A DNA stretch of 64,000 nucleotides from Clostridiales bacterium (GTDB lineage: Bacteria > Bacillota > Clostridia > Oscillospirales > Oscillospiraceae). Shown piece by piece: positions 43,856-53,318 of the stretch. A model generated the notes under the pieces. The model had not been told where the DNA came from. It worked only from the letters and a program-made list of their open reading frames with translations, and did no database searches. Position 1 is the first letter of the stretch; each line of letters opens with the position of its first letter. The stretch lies in NCBI GenBank assembly GCA_902362775.1, contig CABIXV010000006.1, forward strand, positions 133,827 to 197,826, in the 5' to 3' direction. The position numbers were made by a program, and so were the translations under genes.

Positions 43856-44410
43856 ATGAAACAGGCGTTACAACGCTTTTATGATACGATGTGCCGGTCG
43901 TTTTTGGCCAGAAGTGTAAAAAACTTCTACCAGACTGCGATTTTTATTTCGGGCATGATTATTCTCTTGGCTATGGTTGCCACGGTTTTACTGCGCTATG
44001 TATTGAAAATGAATTTATTTGGCATGGATGAAATCATCCTGGCTTTTGTATTCTGGTTCTATTTCTTTGGCGGCGTTAACGGTAGCCGGGAGGACTCTCA
44101 GATCCGGGCGGATGTGGCCTCTGTCCTGATCAGGAGCAAAAAAGGAAAGTGGGTCCTCCGACTCATTACCCGGCTCATTGAGATCGTGGTTCTGACTTTC
44201 CTGGTAGTGCTGTCCATTCAGCTGTTTATTACCAACTGTGAACGTATGCCTGCCACTCAGGGGCTAAAGATTCCCTATATTGTGCCTCAATTCGCCATTG
44301 TGGTAGGCTTCTCCCTGATGCTGATGTATGATGTAGGACACCTGATCCGGCAGTATCTGGAGAGGCCGGAGGCCTCGCAGCCCTCTTCGGAGGACCAGCT
44401 GCCGCAGTGA
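43856..44410 (+). CDS. dctQ: TRAP transporter small permease (second system)
   Basis: A 184-residue protein with four membrane segments, including FISGMIILLAMVATVLLRYV, MDEIILAFVFWFYFFGGVNG with a DctQ-like acidic/aromatic turn, and IVPQFAIVVGFSLMLMYDVG. RBS AAGGAGGG, ATG 43856. It follows dctP by 120 nt and precedes dctM. Confidence 0.88.
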   Translation: MKQALQRFYDTMCRSFLARSVKNFYQTAIFISGMIILLAMVATVLLRYVLKMNLFGMDEIILAFVFWFYFFGGVNGSREDSQIRADVASVLIRSKKGKWVLRLITRLIEIVVLTFLVVLSIQLFITNCERMPATQGLKIPYIVPQFAIVVGFSLMLMYDVGHLIRQYLERPEASQPSSEDQLPQ

Positions 44411-44455
44411 GCGGCCGGAACGTGCAAAATACAGATAAAGGAGGGTCCATACAGA

Positions 44456-45748
44456 GTGGATGTTATTTTGGGTATTGTCATTCTGATCGTCATGATCGTG
44501 CTGGGCGTGTCCATTCCCTTTGCATTCGGCACGGCGATGATTTATTACTATTTTCTGCTGGACGGTTCTCCGGCTACCACCATCTCTGTGGGATTCAGTC
44601 AGCTGAACTCCCTGGTGCTGCTGGCCATTCCGCTGTTTGTGATCGCTGGCGGCATTATTGAAAAAGGAAAGCTTGGCGATGCCTTGGTGGGTTTTATCGA
44701 TATGTTTATCGGCCACATCAAGGGCGGCCTGGGGGCGGTTTCTGTCATTGCTAGCGCTGTGTTCGGCGCCATCACCGGCAGTTGCGCGGCCACACTTTCC
44801 TGTATCGGGTCCGTTATGATGCCAAAGCTGCGCAAGGCTGGATATGAGGATGGTTTTGCTACCGCCCTGCTGGTCAACGCCGGCCCCCTCGGCCTGTTGA
44901 TCCCGCCCAGCGCCGACCAGATTCTGTATGCCTGGTCTGCCGGGCAGTCGGTTCTGGCTTGCTTTCTGTCCACAGTTATTCCTGGTATTATTCTGGCTAC
45001 TCTGCTGTGTATCATTAACTTGATTTTTGCCAGCAAGAGCTCTTCCATTATTGCCCAGCCCAAAGTTAAAGTGTTCTCCTCTGCTGGTGCGAAACGGTTC
45101 AAGGTCGGTATTCCGGCCCTTCTATTCCCTGTGATTATTCTGGGCGGTATTTACGGCGGATTTATGACTCCTACTGAGGCAGCCGCTATCTCTATCATCT
45201 ACGCCATTCCCATTGGCATTTATGTCTATAAGGGGATGAAGTGGAAAGATCTAAAAACGATCTTCATCGAAACCGGCACAACGACCGGTGTGATCATGGT
45301 CATGCTCTTCGTTATCATGATTGTGGCCCGCAACTTCACCATGGCCGGTGTCCCCGATCTGCTGAAGGATGCTCTGCTGAGCATATCAGATAACAAGTAC
45401 GTGATCTTGCTGATGTGCAATGTATTCCTGGTCATTATTGGGATGCTGATGGACGATGTATCTGGTATGTTGCTGTGCACCCCGCTGCTGCTACCTTTGA
45501 TGACAGAAATCGGTGTGCACCCCATCCACTTTGCGGCCATCATCGGCGTCAACCTGGGCATGGGCAATATCACGCCTCCCACTGCGCCTTTGCTGTACAT
45601 TGGCTGCCGCCTGACTGGAACTCCGTTAAATCAGGTTATGAAGCCCACGTTGATCATGCTCTTTGGCGCATGGTTGCCTACCCTGATTCTCACCACCTAT
45701 ATTCCGCAGATCGCTCTGTTCCTGCCAAGTTTGTTCGGATATGTGTAA
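44456..45748 (+). CDS. dctM: TRAP transporter large permease (second system)
   Basis: A 430-residue DctM permease: LLAIPLFVIAGGIIEKGKLG, AVFGAITGSCAATLSCIGSV, LGLLIPPSADQILYAWSAGQ, GGFMTPTEAAAISIIYAIP, NLGMGNITPPTAPLLYIGCR. The start is GTG 44456 with AAAGGAGGG upstream. It is the last gene of the TetR-linked operon and is followed by a strong terminator. Confidence 0.93.
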   Translation: MDVILGIVILIVMIVLGVSIPFAFGTAMIYYYFLLDGSPATTISVGFSQLNSLVLLAIPLFVIAGGIIEKGKLGDALVGFIDMFIGHIKGGLGAVSVIASAVFGAITGSCAATLSCIGSVMMPKLRKAGYEDGFATALLVNAGPLGLLIPPSADQILYAWSAGQSVLACFLSTVIPGIILATLLCIINLIFASKSSSIIAQPKVKVFSSAGAKRFKVGIPALLFPVIILGGIYGGFMTPTEAAAISIIYAIPIGIYVYKGMKWKDLKTIFIETGTTTGVIMVMLFVIMIVARNFTMAGVPDLLKDALLSISDNKYVILLMCNVFLVIIGMLMDDVSGMLLCTPLLLPLMTEIGVHPIHFAAIIGVNLGMGNITPPTAPLLYIGCRLTGTPLNQVMKPTLIMLFGAWLPTLILTTYIPQIALFLPSLFGYV

Positions 45749-45785
45749 GGAACGGAGATCAACCATAGAAGCCCCCTTTTCTTCT

Positions 45786-45827
45786 CTGATGATGCCGGCC
45801 TCTTTTGAGGCCGGCATCATCAGTTTT
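45786..45827 (+). terminator. Terminator of the second TRAP operon
   Basis: A perfect 17-bp stem CTGATGATGCCGGCCTC/GAGGCCGGCATCATCAG (45786-45802 with 45807-45823) with TTTTG after it. Confidence 0.9.
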
Positions 45828-46142
45828 GTCAGAATGGTCAAAAGCAGGGCATGTGCTGCATGACCAGCGAAAAATTGTCCGGAAATTGCAGACAGGATCA
45901 AAAGAGATCTCCCCAGACCGGTGCTTTGTCGGTCTGGGGAGAGCTTGATGTAAGATGAGGCGTCCAGGTGATGGGCTACGTTATCCTTTGCCCAGCAGTT
46001 GGGCTGGGAGGGGCCAATGGCATAGAAAACGGATGTGTCCAAAGATATGTTTTTCCCGAAGCATGCACAGATTAAATCCTTTCGCCATTTACAGAACGTG
46101 CTCCGCTATACTGAAGTCAGAAAAAGAACGGAGGTGTAGGTG
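45828..46142. other. Intergenic region at the left of the first mobile module
   Basis: About 315 bases without a gene. It contains a perfect hairpin CTCCCCAGACCG/CGGTCTGGGGAG (45909-45920 with 45930-45941). Otherwise nothing is recognised. Confidence 0.5.
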
Positions 46143-46654
46143 ATGACGGGCAGGAGGGTCTGCGCCAGGTACTACCGGCGGTACGACGGCAAGGTGGTCT
46201 ATGTGGTCTCGCTGGCCACGGATGCAGACACTGGCGAGGAAAGTGTCATCTGGACCACCTATCCCTTAGCGGATGTCCCCAAGTACTACACCTCCAGCAA
46301 AAAATCCTTTTGTGCTTTGGTGGAAGTAAGTGGAGAGAAGCGTGTCAAGTACAAGCGGCTGATGAATATGAAAATATCGGAGACCGCCATCACCAGGAGC
46401 GACTTCGCCAAGCTGAAAAAGGATCTGCAATTTCTGGACAACGCCTTGAAAACAGTACTGTTGGAATACTGAGACTACTTCCGGGAACGGTTTGTGGAGG
46501 GCCTGTCCATCCGCAAGTACGCTGAGGCACACCAAATCAACCGTGGCAGCGTGGACTATCTGCAAAAGAAATTTCCTCTGCTCTGGCCCGTCTGCTGAAG
46601 GAGCGGGACGAGGCCGAGGGCAGGTGCCGACTGCGGAAATCGGCGCAAAACTGA
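46143..46654 (+). pseudogene. Broken mobile-element regulatory gene
   Basis: The first 109 residues (MTGRRVCARYYRRYDGKVVY onward) are open to a TGA at 46470-46472. In the same frame follow DYFRERFVEGLSIRKYAEAH and QINRGSVDYLQKKF, a sigma-region-4-like HTH. A frameshift leads to ALARLLKERDEAEGRCRLRK and a TGA at 46652. Upstream RBS ACGGAGGTG is good. The family could not be named. The two lesions suggest an inactivated regulator belonging to the first element. Confidence 0.6.
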
Positions 46655-46672
46655 ATCAACCAAACACCGAGC

Positions 46673-46708
46673 GGAGCGCCTGCTGAAAAAGCAGGCGCTC
46701 CACTTTTC
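46673..46708 (+). terminator. Terminator ahead of the first excisionase
   Basis: GGAGCGCCTGCT (46673-46684) pairs with AGCAGGCGCTCC (46690-46701), followed by ACTTTT. Confidence 0.8.
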
Positions 46709-46826
46709 TGTCAGAAGTATGTCAAAAGGATATTATTATAGTGAAAGGACAAAAGAGGCACATGTGTGTCAATTCTATGTCACTTCAGAAATGTCCTCGG
46801 GTAAAGTAGTAGGGGGTGAAAATACC

Positions 46827-47036
46827 ATGAAAGAATCCAGCTACAAAAGCTACGATGACCTGCCGCTGTTTCTGAACTCGGAAACAGTGGCAAAGGTGCT
46901 TGGCGTGTCACCGTCCAGCGGTTACGAACTCATGCACAAGCCGGGCTTCCCGGTGTTGCGCATCGGCAACCGCATGGTGGTACCCAAGGAGCAGTTCATC
47001 CAGTGGGTGAAGGAACACACGGGAGGCGGCACATGA
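46827..47036 (+). CDS. Excisionase-like HTH protein (element 1)
   Basis: A 69-residue MerR/excisionase-type DNA-binding protein: LFLNSETVAKVLGVSPSSGY, ELMHKPGFPVLRIGNRMVVP, KEQFIQWVKEHTGGG. The ATG at 46827 behind GGGGGTGA is chosen over an upstream in-frame start at 46719. Such proteins bend DNA at att sites to direct excision by the tyrosine recombinase. The stop overlaps the next gene (ATGA). Confidence 0.85.
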   Translation: MKESSYKSYDDLPLFLNSETVAKVLGVSPSSGYELMHKPGFPVLRIGNRMVVPKEQFIQWVKEHTGGGT

Positions 47037-47449
47037 GACACAGCAAATACAGTGGGAGCGGAAATTTTTTCTCTCTGCCTAACGAAGTATTCCTCCTGGG
47101 CCTGAGCGCCGGCGAACTGGCGGTCTACAGCTTTCTGAAACGGTGCGAGAACCGAAAGACACACCAATGCTGGCCCAGCATCAAAACGACTGGACAAGCG
47201 GTGGGCATGAGCGAGAACACGGTGCGCAAGTATATCCGGCAGCTGGAGGAACGGGGCCTCATCACCACTGAACCCACCGAGGTCATCACCAAGTCCAGCG
47301 GAAGGCGTAACGGCAATCTGCTGTTCACCCTCCGGCCCATCGGGGAGGTAATCGATGACCACTATGCCAGCCAGCTGGCGCAACTGAATCTGGCCGCAGA
47401 GCGCCAGCGTGTAGCGAAACTCCTGCAAAAGCAGGAAAACCCTGCGTGA
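47033..47449 (+). CDS. Winged-helix HTH protein, putative replication/transfer regulator (element 1)
   Basis: A 138-residue protein with a replication-initiator-like winged helix: NFFSLPNEVFLLGLSAGELA, CWPSIKTTGQAVGMSENTVR and YIRQLEERGLITTEP. The homologue in element 2 is at 59099. It overlaps the excisionase by 4 nt. In mobilizable elements such proteins sit upstream of mobC and the relaxase; their role is not firmly known. Confidence 0.75.
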   Translation: MRHSKYSGSGNFFSLPNEVFLLGLSAGELAVYSFLKRCENRKTHQCWPSIKTTGQAVGMSENTVRKYIRQLEERGLITTEPTEVITKSSGRRNGNLLFTLRPIGEVIDDHYASQLAQLNLAAERQRVAKLLQKQENPA

Positions 47450-47798
47450 CCGCCTGTGGGCCGCTGTGTGCCCCGATTGCGGGAGGGGCAGAGTCCCTGC
47501 CCCTCCCGGCGGGTTTCAGGCCAGTGTGGGCCGGTTGTGGGAGACGCTGCGCTACAAGGTTTCCGGCCCTTTTGGAACGGAGCCAAGGGACGAAAAGAAA
47601 AGCAGGATAAAAGCCGGGGTCACCGGTGGCGCCTCCGGCCGGTCACTTCGCCCCGCAGTGCGGGTCGTTACGGGGTTTTGCGGTGTATCAAAAGTGGGGT
47701 CAAAAACAGGCGGCGGGGATCACGTTTGTGGTCACAATCCCCGAACTCCTACTGCCATAACGAAAAAATAGGGATCACTCCCCGGAAAGGAGCAGTTT
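47450..47798 (+). other. Noncoding region upstream of mobilization genes, candidate oriT (element 1)
   Basis: 350 bases without a gene. It starts with GGGCCGCTGTGTGCCCCGA, echoed in element 2 as GTGCCGCTGTGTACGCCCCG. A perfect GC-rich hairpin GGGAGGGGCAG/CTGCCCCTCCC (47481-47491 with 47497-47507) and GTCACAATCCCCGAACTCCT follow further on. Position and conservation suggest an origin of transfer. The nick site is not identified. Confidence 0.45.
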
Positions 47799-48197
47799 AT
47801 GGGCAAAAAAGAGAGATTCGCTTTCTATCTCACCCCGGAAAAGAAAGCCATTCTGGAGCGCCGGTTTCAGGAGGACGGAAGCCGGAGCATGACCGCCTTC
47901 ATCGAGCGGGCGGTGGACTTCTACCTGGACTACCTCAGCGCCAACGACGCCGGCCTATTTCTCCCAACATCCATTAAGTCCTACCTGGACGGGCGGCTGG
48001 CCTCTATCGCCTTCCGGCAGGCGGTGGAGCAGGACATGGTGGCCGGTATCCTCGCCGACGCCTATCAATTCAGCGACGAGGATTTCCGCCTCCGGAGGGC
48101 GGAGCGCGTGCAGAACGTGAAGAAAACCAATGGCCGCATCTCGCTGGAGCAGCGGGTGCGGGGTGCTTGGGAGGAGGGCGATGAGTGGCAAGACTGA
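47799..48197 (+). CDS. Ribbon-helix-helix relaxosome accessory protein, MobC-like (element 1)
   Basis: A 132-residue protein. The N-terminal GKKERFAFYLTPEKKAILER and following SRSMTAFIERAVDFYLDYL form a ribbon-helix-helix; the C-terminal half is charged. It would bind oriT with the relaxase. RBS GGAAAGGAG precedes ATG 47799. It overlaps the relaxase gene by 13 nt. Confidence 0.7.
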   Translation: MGKKERFAFYLTPEKKAILERRFQEDGSRSMTAFIERAVDFYLDYLSANDAGLFLPTSIKSYLDGRLASIAFRQAVEQDMVAGILADAYQFSDEDFRLRRAERVQNVKKTNGRISLEQRVRGAWEEGDEWQD

Positions 48198-50143
48198 TCC
48201 TGAAAAGCCCTTATCTCAAGTGCGATGGCAACAATTCTGTCAGCGGTTACCTGCGGTACATCGGGACACGGGAGCGGGTAGAAGTACTCCCAGATGACCG
48301 TCCTCCCACCAGAAAACAGGAGCAGTTGATTAGAAAATTGGTGAAGGATTTCCCTTCGTCCAAAGGGTTAGAGGAGTATTCTGACTACGAATTCAAGCCC
48401 ACCAAAGCCCATGCCTCGGCTTTTATCACCAGAGCTTTGGAAGAAAACTGGGCGCAGATACAGCAGTCAGACGGCTACATGAAGTACATCGCCACCCGGC
48501 CCAAGGCGGAGCGGCTGGGTGACCACGGCCTGTTTGGGGACGAGGATGGCGTGGACCTAACCAAAGCAATGGAGGAACTGGATCAATACACCGGCAACGT
48601 ATGGACACACATCCTCTCCCTGAAACGTGAGGATGCCGCCCGGCTGGGCTACGACAATGCCAGGGCGTGGCAAAATCTGCTCCGGGCAAACCGCAACGAT
48701 ATTGCCGCCGCGATGAATATCCCGCCCAATCACTTCCGCTGGTACGCCGCTTTCCATGACGAGGGCAAACACCCCCACGTCCACATGATGGCGTGGTCAA
48801 CGCAGCCCAGCGAGGCATACCTGACGCGGGAGGGTATCCGCAAAATCAAGACCCAACTGACCAACCAAATCTTCCACCAGGGGATGCTCCACACCTACGA
48901 GCAGAAGTCCCAGTCGAGGGACGAACTGGTGCGGGAGGCACATCACGCAATCCGAAAACTCACCCAGGAGATGGCGCAGAACATCTGCAACCACCCGGAG
49001 GTGGAAGGATTGATGCAGACGCTCTCTGCACAATTGGAGACAGCCAAAGGCAAGAAGCCCTACGGCTATCTTCCAAAATCCGTGAAGAAAACCGTGGACG
49101 AGGTGGTGGATAGGCTGGAGGAGTTGCCGGTAGTCCATGAGTGCTACGACCAATGGTGTGCCCTCCAAAGCGAGGTGGAAAGCTACTACCACGACAAGCC
49201 CAGAGAGAGGAAAAAGCTGTCCCATGAGAAGGAATTCCGGCAGATCAAAAACACTGTCATCCGGGAGGCGGAGCGCATCTGGCTGGGAGAGATCTCCTTC
49301 GAGGACGCTGACCTAAGCGACCATGACGAACCGGAGCAAGTACAGGGCGAGTCCTATGCTTGCTGGGAACTGCGGCAGATCATCCGGAACGAGTCCCTTT
49401 CTCTGGCAGACCGAGACGGCGCGGCGGAGGAACTGGAGCGGCTGGCGGAACAAGGAGACGCCCACGCTCAATACTTGCTGGGACAGCTCTACCGGGACGG
49501 TCCTCTGCTGATCCCCGACAGCCAGAAGGCAAAGCACTGGTTCACCCAAGCGGCAGAGCATGGTCTGCCGGAAGCCCAGTTTGCCCTGGGCAAGCTGTTT
49601 CTCTCTGACGATTGGGAAGTGCGTGATCCGGAGGAGGGCATGCGCTGGCTGAAGGAAGCGGCGGAAAACGGAAGCCACTTCGCCGCTTACCGTCTGGGCA
49701 AAGAATATCTGACCGGCCAGGCGGTTACCAAGGATATCTCCAAGGTGGTAGATTGGTTCAACAAATCGGCAGAGGTGGGCAACCAGTACGCCCAGTATAT
49801 GCTGGGCAAGCTGTACCTGACGGGGCAGGGGGTGGCCCAGGATCAGGCCCAGGCAATGGTGTGGTTCGGTCGCTCCGCCGCCCATGGAAACCAGTACGCG
49901 CAGTTCTTCCTGGAGAACCAGAGCAACCAGCGTTCGCCCTCCGTCATGCTGGCGGTCATCCGCCTGCTCTACCACATGAGCCGGATCTTTGAGAACCACT
50001 CGCTGCCCCACTCCAGCGCCGGCCTACACGTCGACCGCAAACTTCGAAGAAAGATCCAGGAGAAGAAAATCGCTATGGGCCATAAGCCGGACGACCACGA
50101 GGAGGAGCAGAACCAGGGCGGCATGGTCATGGGCGGGATGTGA
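48185..50143 (+). CDS. MOB relaxase with C-terminal Sel1-like repeats (element 1)
   Basis: A 652-residue relaxase that would nick oriT and lead the strand during conjugal mobilization. An N-terminal Tyr candidate lies in SVSGYLRYIGTRERV. The HUH metal motif is WYAAFHDEGKHPHVHMMAW. A helical middle is followed by at least four Sel1/TPR-like repeats at about residues 415-580 (repeats of the type AEHGLPEAQFALGKLF, AAHGNQYAQFFLENQ), unusual for relaxases. The tail is basic then Gly/Met-rich (GGMVMGGM). GTG 48185 is used, with GGAGG upstream. Confidence 0.85.
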   Translation: MARLILKSPYLKCDGNNSVSGYLRYIGTRERVEVLPDDRPPTRKQEQLIRKLVKDFPSSKGLEEYSDYEFKPTKAHASAFITRALEENWAQIQQSDGYMKYIATRPKAERLGDHGLFGDEDGVDLTKAMEELDQYTGNVWTHILSLKREDAARLGYDNARAWQNLLRANRNDIAAAMNIPPNHFRWYAAFHDEGKHPHVHMMAWSTQPSEAYLTREGIRKIKTQLTNQIFHQGMLHTYEQKSQSRDELVREAHHAIRKLTQEMAQNICNHPEVEGLMQTLSAQLETAKGKKPYGYLPKSVKKTVDEVVDRLEELPVVHECYDQWCALQSEVESYYHDKPRERKKLSHEKEFRQIKNTVIREAERIWLGEISFEDADLSDHDEPEQVQGESYACWELRQIIRNESLSLADRDGAAEELERLAEQGDAHAQYLLGQLYRDGPLLIPDSQKAKHWFTQAAEHGLPEAQFALGKLFLSDDWEVRDPEEGMRWLKEAAENGSHFAAYRLGKEYLTGQAVTKDISKVVDWFNKSAEVGNQYAQYMLGKLYLTGQGVAQDQAQAMVWFGRSAAHGNQYAQFFLENQSNQRSPSVMLAVIRLLYHMSRIFENHSLPHSSAGLHVDRKLRRKIQEKKIAMGHKPDDHEEEQNQGGMVMGGM

Positions 50144-50162
50144 CTCCCTCAAAAATTACGGG

Positions 50163-50173
50163 GCTATAAACAA
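50163..50173 (+). repeat. GCTGTARACAA motif (copy 3, one variant base)
   Basis: GCTATAAACAA, preceded by CTCAAAAATTACGGG, 19 nt after the relaxase stop. In element 2 a copy also follows the relaxase (61334). Confidence 0.45.
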
Positions 50174-50314
50174 CAAAAAACCTTTAGAATCAGAAGCCCA
50201 GTGGGATCTGACAACAAAACAATCTTCTAAATGATAACAATTTGATAATAGTTCGCCGTTGCCCTGGCTACTTCCTATTTCTGTGGTATGTTGTGTTGCT
50301 GAGGAGGGATGACC

Positions 50315-50521
50315 ATGACAACCAACCAAATCCCAGTCCAGCGGTGCCAGTACTGCGGGAACGACGATCTGGGTCTGGGCTGGCAGCACGGAGAGGCGCT
50401 TGTGACCTACAAGAAACACGGACTCCTGGGTAGCCGGCTACGGTATCTGATCTGCCGCCGCTGTGGGGCCGTGGTGTATCAATGGGTGGCGGAGCCTCAT
50501 AAGTATCCGCCCGTCAAGTGA
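50315..50521 (+). CDS. Small zinc-ribbon protein (element 1)
   Basis: A 68-residue protein with two CxxC knuckles (RCQYCGNDD and LICRRCGAVVY) and a conserved VAEPHKYPP end. It is clearly paralogous to the protein at 61483 in element 2, in the same position between relaxase and recombinase. ATG 50315 fits the GAGGAGGG site. The function is unknown; a nucleic-acid-binding or regulatory role is a guess. Confidence 0.8.
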   Translation: MTTNQIPVQRCQYCGNDDLGLGWQHGEALVTYKKHGLLGSRLRYLICRRCGAVVYQWVAEPHKYPPVK

Positions 50522-50573
50522 GCCGCTCAGAAATTGCGCCGCAAATCAAAGATAAACTCTGGAGGTGAGCAGC

Positions 50574-51769
50574 ATGGCAAAACGCAGACCGTCCGGCGAC
50601 GGTATGGTCAGAAAAAGAGAAGATGGCCGCTGGGAAGGCCGGATCGTGGTAGGCCACAAGGAAAACGGTGACTCCATCTTTCGGTATGTCTACGCCGATA
50701 CCCAAAAGGAACTGACCGCTAAACTCCGGCAAAATATTGACGCCTACCAAGGTGTGGACCTGACAGAGCAGAGCAGGATGACCCTTGGGGAGTGGCTGGA
50801 TCAGTGGCTGGAGAGCATGGCTTCTATGGTTCGCCCCACTACCCTGGCCAGATGTGAAAGCGCGATTCGCAACCACATCAAACCCTTTCTTGGAGAAAAG
50901 CCGGTCTCACACATTACGGAAAAAGATGTGCGAAAATTCTGTGATCATTTATCCTGTCAGGGAAACCGGATTACAGGAAAGGGCCTTTCCAGCGGAAGCA
51001 TCCGCAGCATCATATCCACGCTCCATCAGGCGGTGGAGGCGGCACAACAGGCCAATATGATCCCCAAAAGCGCAGTGGAAGGAATCAAACTCCCAAAGGC
51101 CAGCCACAGGCCGATGCAGGTTCTGACTGATGATCAACTGGAGAAATTTATGAAGATCATTCAAGAGGACGCCGTCTGGTACGACTTCTTCTATACGGAA
51201 CTCACCACCGGCCTGCGCCGGGGCGAGATCTGCGGCCTAAAATGGGAGGACTTCGACGAGGCAGAGGGCACCCTCAAGGTGTGCGGCGTACCGTCCACAA
51301 AGAACGGGGAGTCAAGCTGACTACCTGGGACACCAAGACCGCTATCGGAACCCGCACCATCATCCTGCCACCCAGTACAGTGGAGCTTCTCCGTGAAAGA
51401 CAAAAAACCGCTCTGACCGAGTGGATCTTCCCTAATCCGTTGAAACCAGAGCAACCTACCCGTCCCGAGACAGCCTACGACAAAATGAAGGCTCTGCTGA
51501 AAGTGGCTGGTCTTCCCAGTATCAGGTTTCATGATTTAAGGCATACCTTCGCCACCCATGCCCTGACCAGCGGCGTAGACGTCAAGACCTTGTCCGGCAT
51601 CCTGGGCCACACCAGATCAGCATTCACCCTGGACACCTACACCCACACCACCGGGGATATGCAGAGACGAGCGGCGGAGATCGTGGAGACATTCCTGACA
51701 GATATTTTCGGAGAGGAGCTGAAACCGTGGGAAGAAAGCGCAAGAGCGGCGAAGGCACCGTCCGCCTGA
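50574..51769 (+). pseudogene. Tyrosine recombinase 1, frameshifted
   Basis: An integrase of nearly 400 residues with arm-binding domain (AKRRPSGDGMVRKREDGRWE), SAM-like core-binding domain and catalytic domain: Arg in TTGLRRGEICGL, HxxR in RFHDLRHTFATHAL, His in LGHTRSAF, nucleophile in TLDTYTHTT. The frame breaks near 51283: AAGGTGTGCGG replaces an expected AAGGTGCGG, consistent with a TG dinucleotide duplication. The first frame ends at 51320 and the second carries the catalytic residues to 51769. As written it cannot make a full enzyme without a -1 shift. It overlaps the next recombinase gene by 43 nt. Confidence 0.85.
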
Positions 51770-52940
51770 GAAAGGATGGCCGCTGGGAGGGGCGTATCGT
51801 CATCGGCTACGACGAGAAGGGCCTGCCCAAAACAAAGAATGTCCTGGCCAAGACCAAGGGCGAGTGCGTTGAAAAACTAAAGACTCTGAAGGAGTCCATC
51901 TCTCCGCCTACCCCCTCCAAAGTCCGGGCGGATATGCCCTTCGGGGAGTGGCTGAATCACTGGTACGAAACTTACAGCAAGCCGTCCATCCGCCCAAGGA
52001 CACAGCGCACCTATGAGGGATACATCCGACTATATATCAAGCCGAGGCTGGGCAGTATCCCCCTGAACAAGCTGACGACAAATGATATCCAGCAATTCTG
52101 TGCCTGGATGAAGTCAGATGACCACATGGGCGGAGGTAGCATTGCCGACAGTCAGATTCGAAACTGTTACAGCCTCTGTCACCGGGCGCTGGAGAAAGCA
52201 CGGGCAGAGCATCTGGTTCCCCGCGATCCAACGGATGGGTGCAAGCTGTCCCCGGTGAGGTACGAGGAGATGAAGATCCTCTCCAGGGAGGCCATGCAGA
52301 AACTGCTGATCCAGGCTAAGGAGGAGAACTACTACGAGTTGTTCCTTCTGGAGTTGGCCACCGGCCTGCGGCTGGGGGAGATTGCGGCTCTCCAGTGGGA
52401 TGACTTGAATCTGGAGACCGGGGAACTGCGGATCAGCAAGCAGGCCGGAACCAGCGGCCCGGATGTGGTGATTTGTGAGCCAAAACAAAAGCGGCAGTCC
52501 GTACCCTGATCCTGCCTCCCTCTGTCCTGAAGGTGATGCGGGAGTACAGAGCCAGAGTGGATTCCCGATGGATGTTCCCCTCACCCAAGAAAGAGGACAC
52601 GCCCATGCGACCGTCTTCTATCCATCAGCGCCTTCACAGGATACTGGATCATGCGGGATACGATAGGGTTAGGTTCCATGATTTACGGCATACCTTCGCC
52701 ACCAATGCCCTGGCCTACGGGATGGACATCAAGACGCTGTCCACCATCCTGGGCCATGTGTCCTGCGCTACCACGCTGAACACCTACTCCCATGTCACCG
52801 ACGAGATGCGGCAGAGAGCGGCGGTGAAAATCGACCTGGGCATCGCCAAGGCGGAAATCAAACCACAAGAGGAGAAGCCCAGGGAGCGCACCATGACCAC
52901 CTTCCAGGCGAGAAAACGGTGGAGCCGGAAGGCAAGCTGA
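51727..52940 (+). pseudogene. Tyrosine recombinase 2, frameshifted
   Basis: A second integrase of about 400 residues, starting GTG 51727 inside the end of recombinase 1 (GRKRKSGEGTVRLRKDGRWE). The catalytic residues are in ATGLRLGEIAAL, RFHDLRHTFATNAL, LGHVSCATT and TLNTYSHVTDEM. The frame breaks near 52488 in CCAAAACAAAAG, where one A (or C) appears lost; the first frame stops at 52509 and the second continues to 52940. The tandem overlapping arrangement is unusual for a simple mobilizable element and may reflect cooperating recombinases or an integrase duplication. Confidence 0.85.
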
Positions 52941-52952
52941 GGTACACGCAAG

Positions 52953-52992
52953 CCGGCCCGCCGGGAGAAAAATCCCCCGGCGGGCCGGTTTT
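52953..52992 (+). terminator. Terminator after recombinase 2
   Basis: CCGGCCCGCCGGG (52953-52965) pairs with CCCGGCGGGCCGG (52976-52988), followed by TTTT. Confidence 0.9.
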
Positions 52993-52994
52993 CG

Positions 52995-53019
52995 CTGTCT
53001 GTGGGCAAATATGTGGTCA
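52995..53019 (+). repeat. TGTGG-N7-TGTGGTCA element (copy c)
   Basis: CTGTCTGTGG-N6-ATGTGGTCA directly after the recombinase 2 terminator, the same place copy d occupies after recombinase 3. Confidence 0.55.
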
Positions 53020-53318
53020 AGAGGCGCTTGACCGGATAAAGGAGCCAGAATTTGCGCCGGGAATGGGACAGTTTGAACGATAATAGGCCATCTTCGAGAA
53101 GAATAATTGAGTGTGCCTAACCTGTGCTGACACAAACAATTAAAAAACCTGCTCTTCATCGACCTGTTCTCCACTCGTTTGAACTATCCGGAAATTCCGG
53201 ATAGTTGCCGCCGCAAACTCAGCAAGACTCTTTTTCAACAAAATGGCACCAATCCATAAAAGCACAAATTTAGCAAAACAAGAGTTATTTCATATCTGTT
53301 AAGCACTTGTCCCAAAAG
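53020..53318. other. Intergenic region between element 1 and the restriction genes
   Basis: About 300 bases with no gene. A short dyad CTATCCGGAAATTCCGGATAG lies near 53187-53207. The sequence becomes markedly AT-rich to the right. Confidence 0.45.

Noticed and set aside
52480..52510. Programmed -1 frameshift in recombinase 2
   Set aside because: No X-XXY-YYZ heptamer is present in the zero frame and no downstream stem was seen; an indel in the A-rich run is simpler. Kept only as a possibility in the findings.
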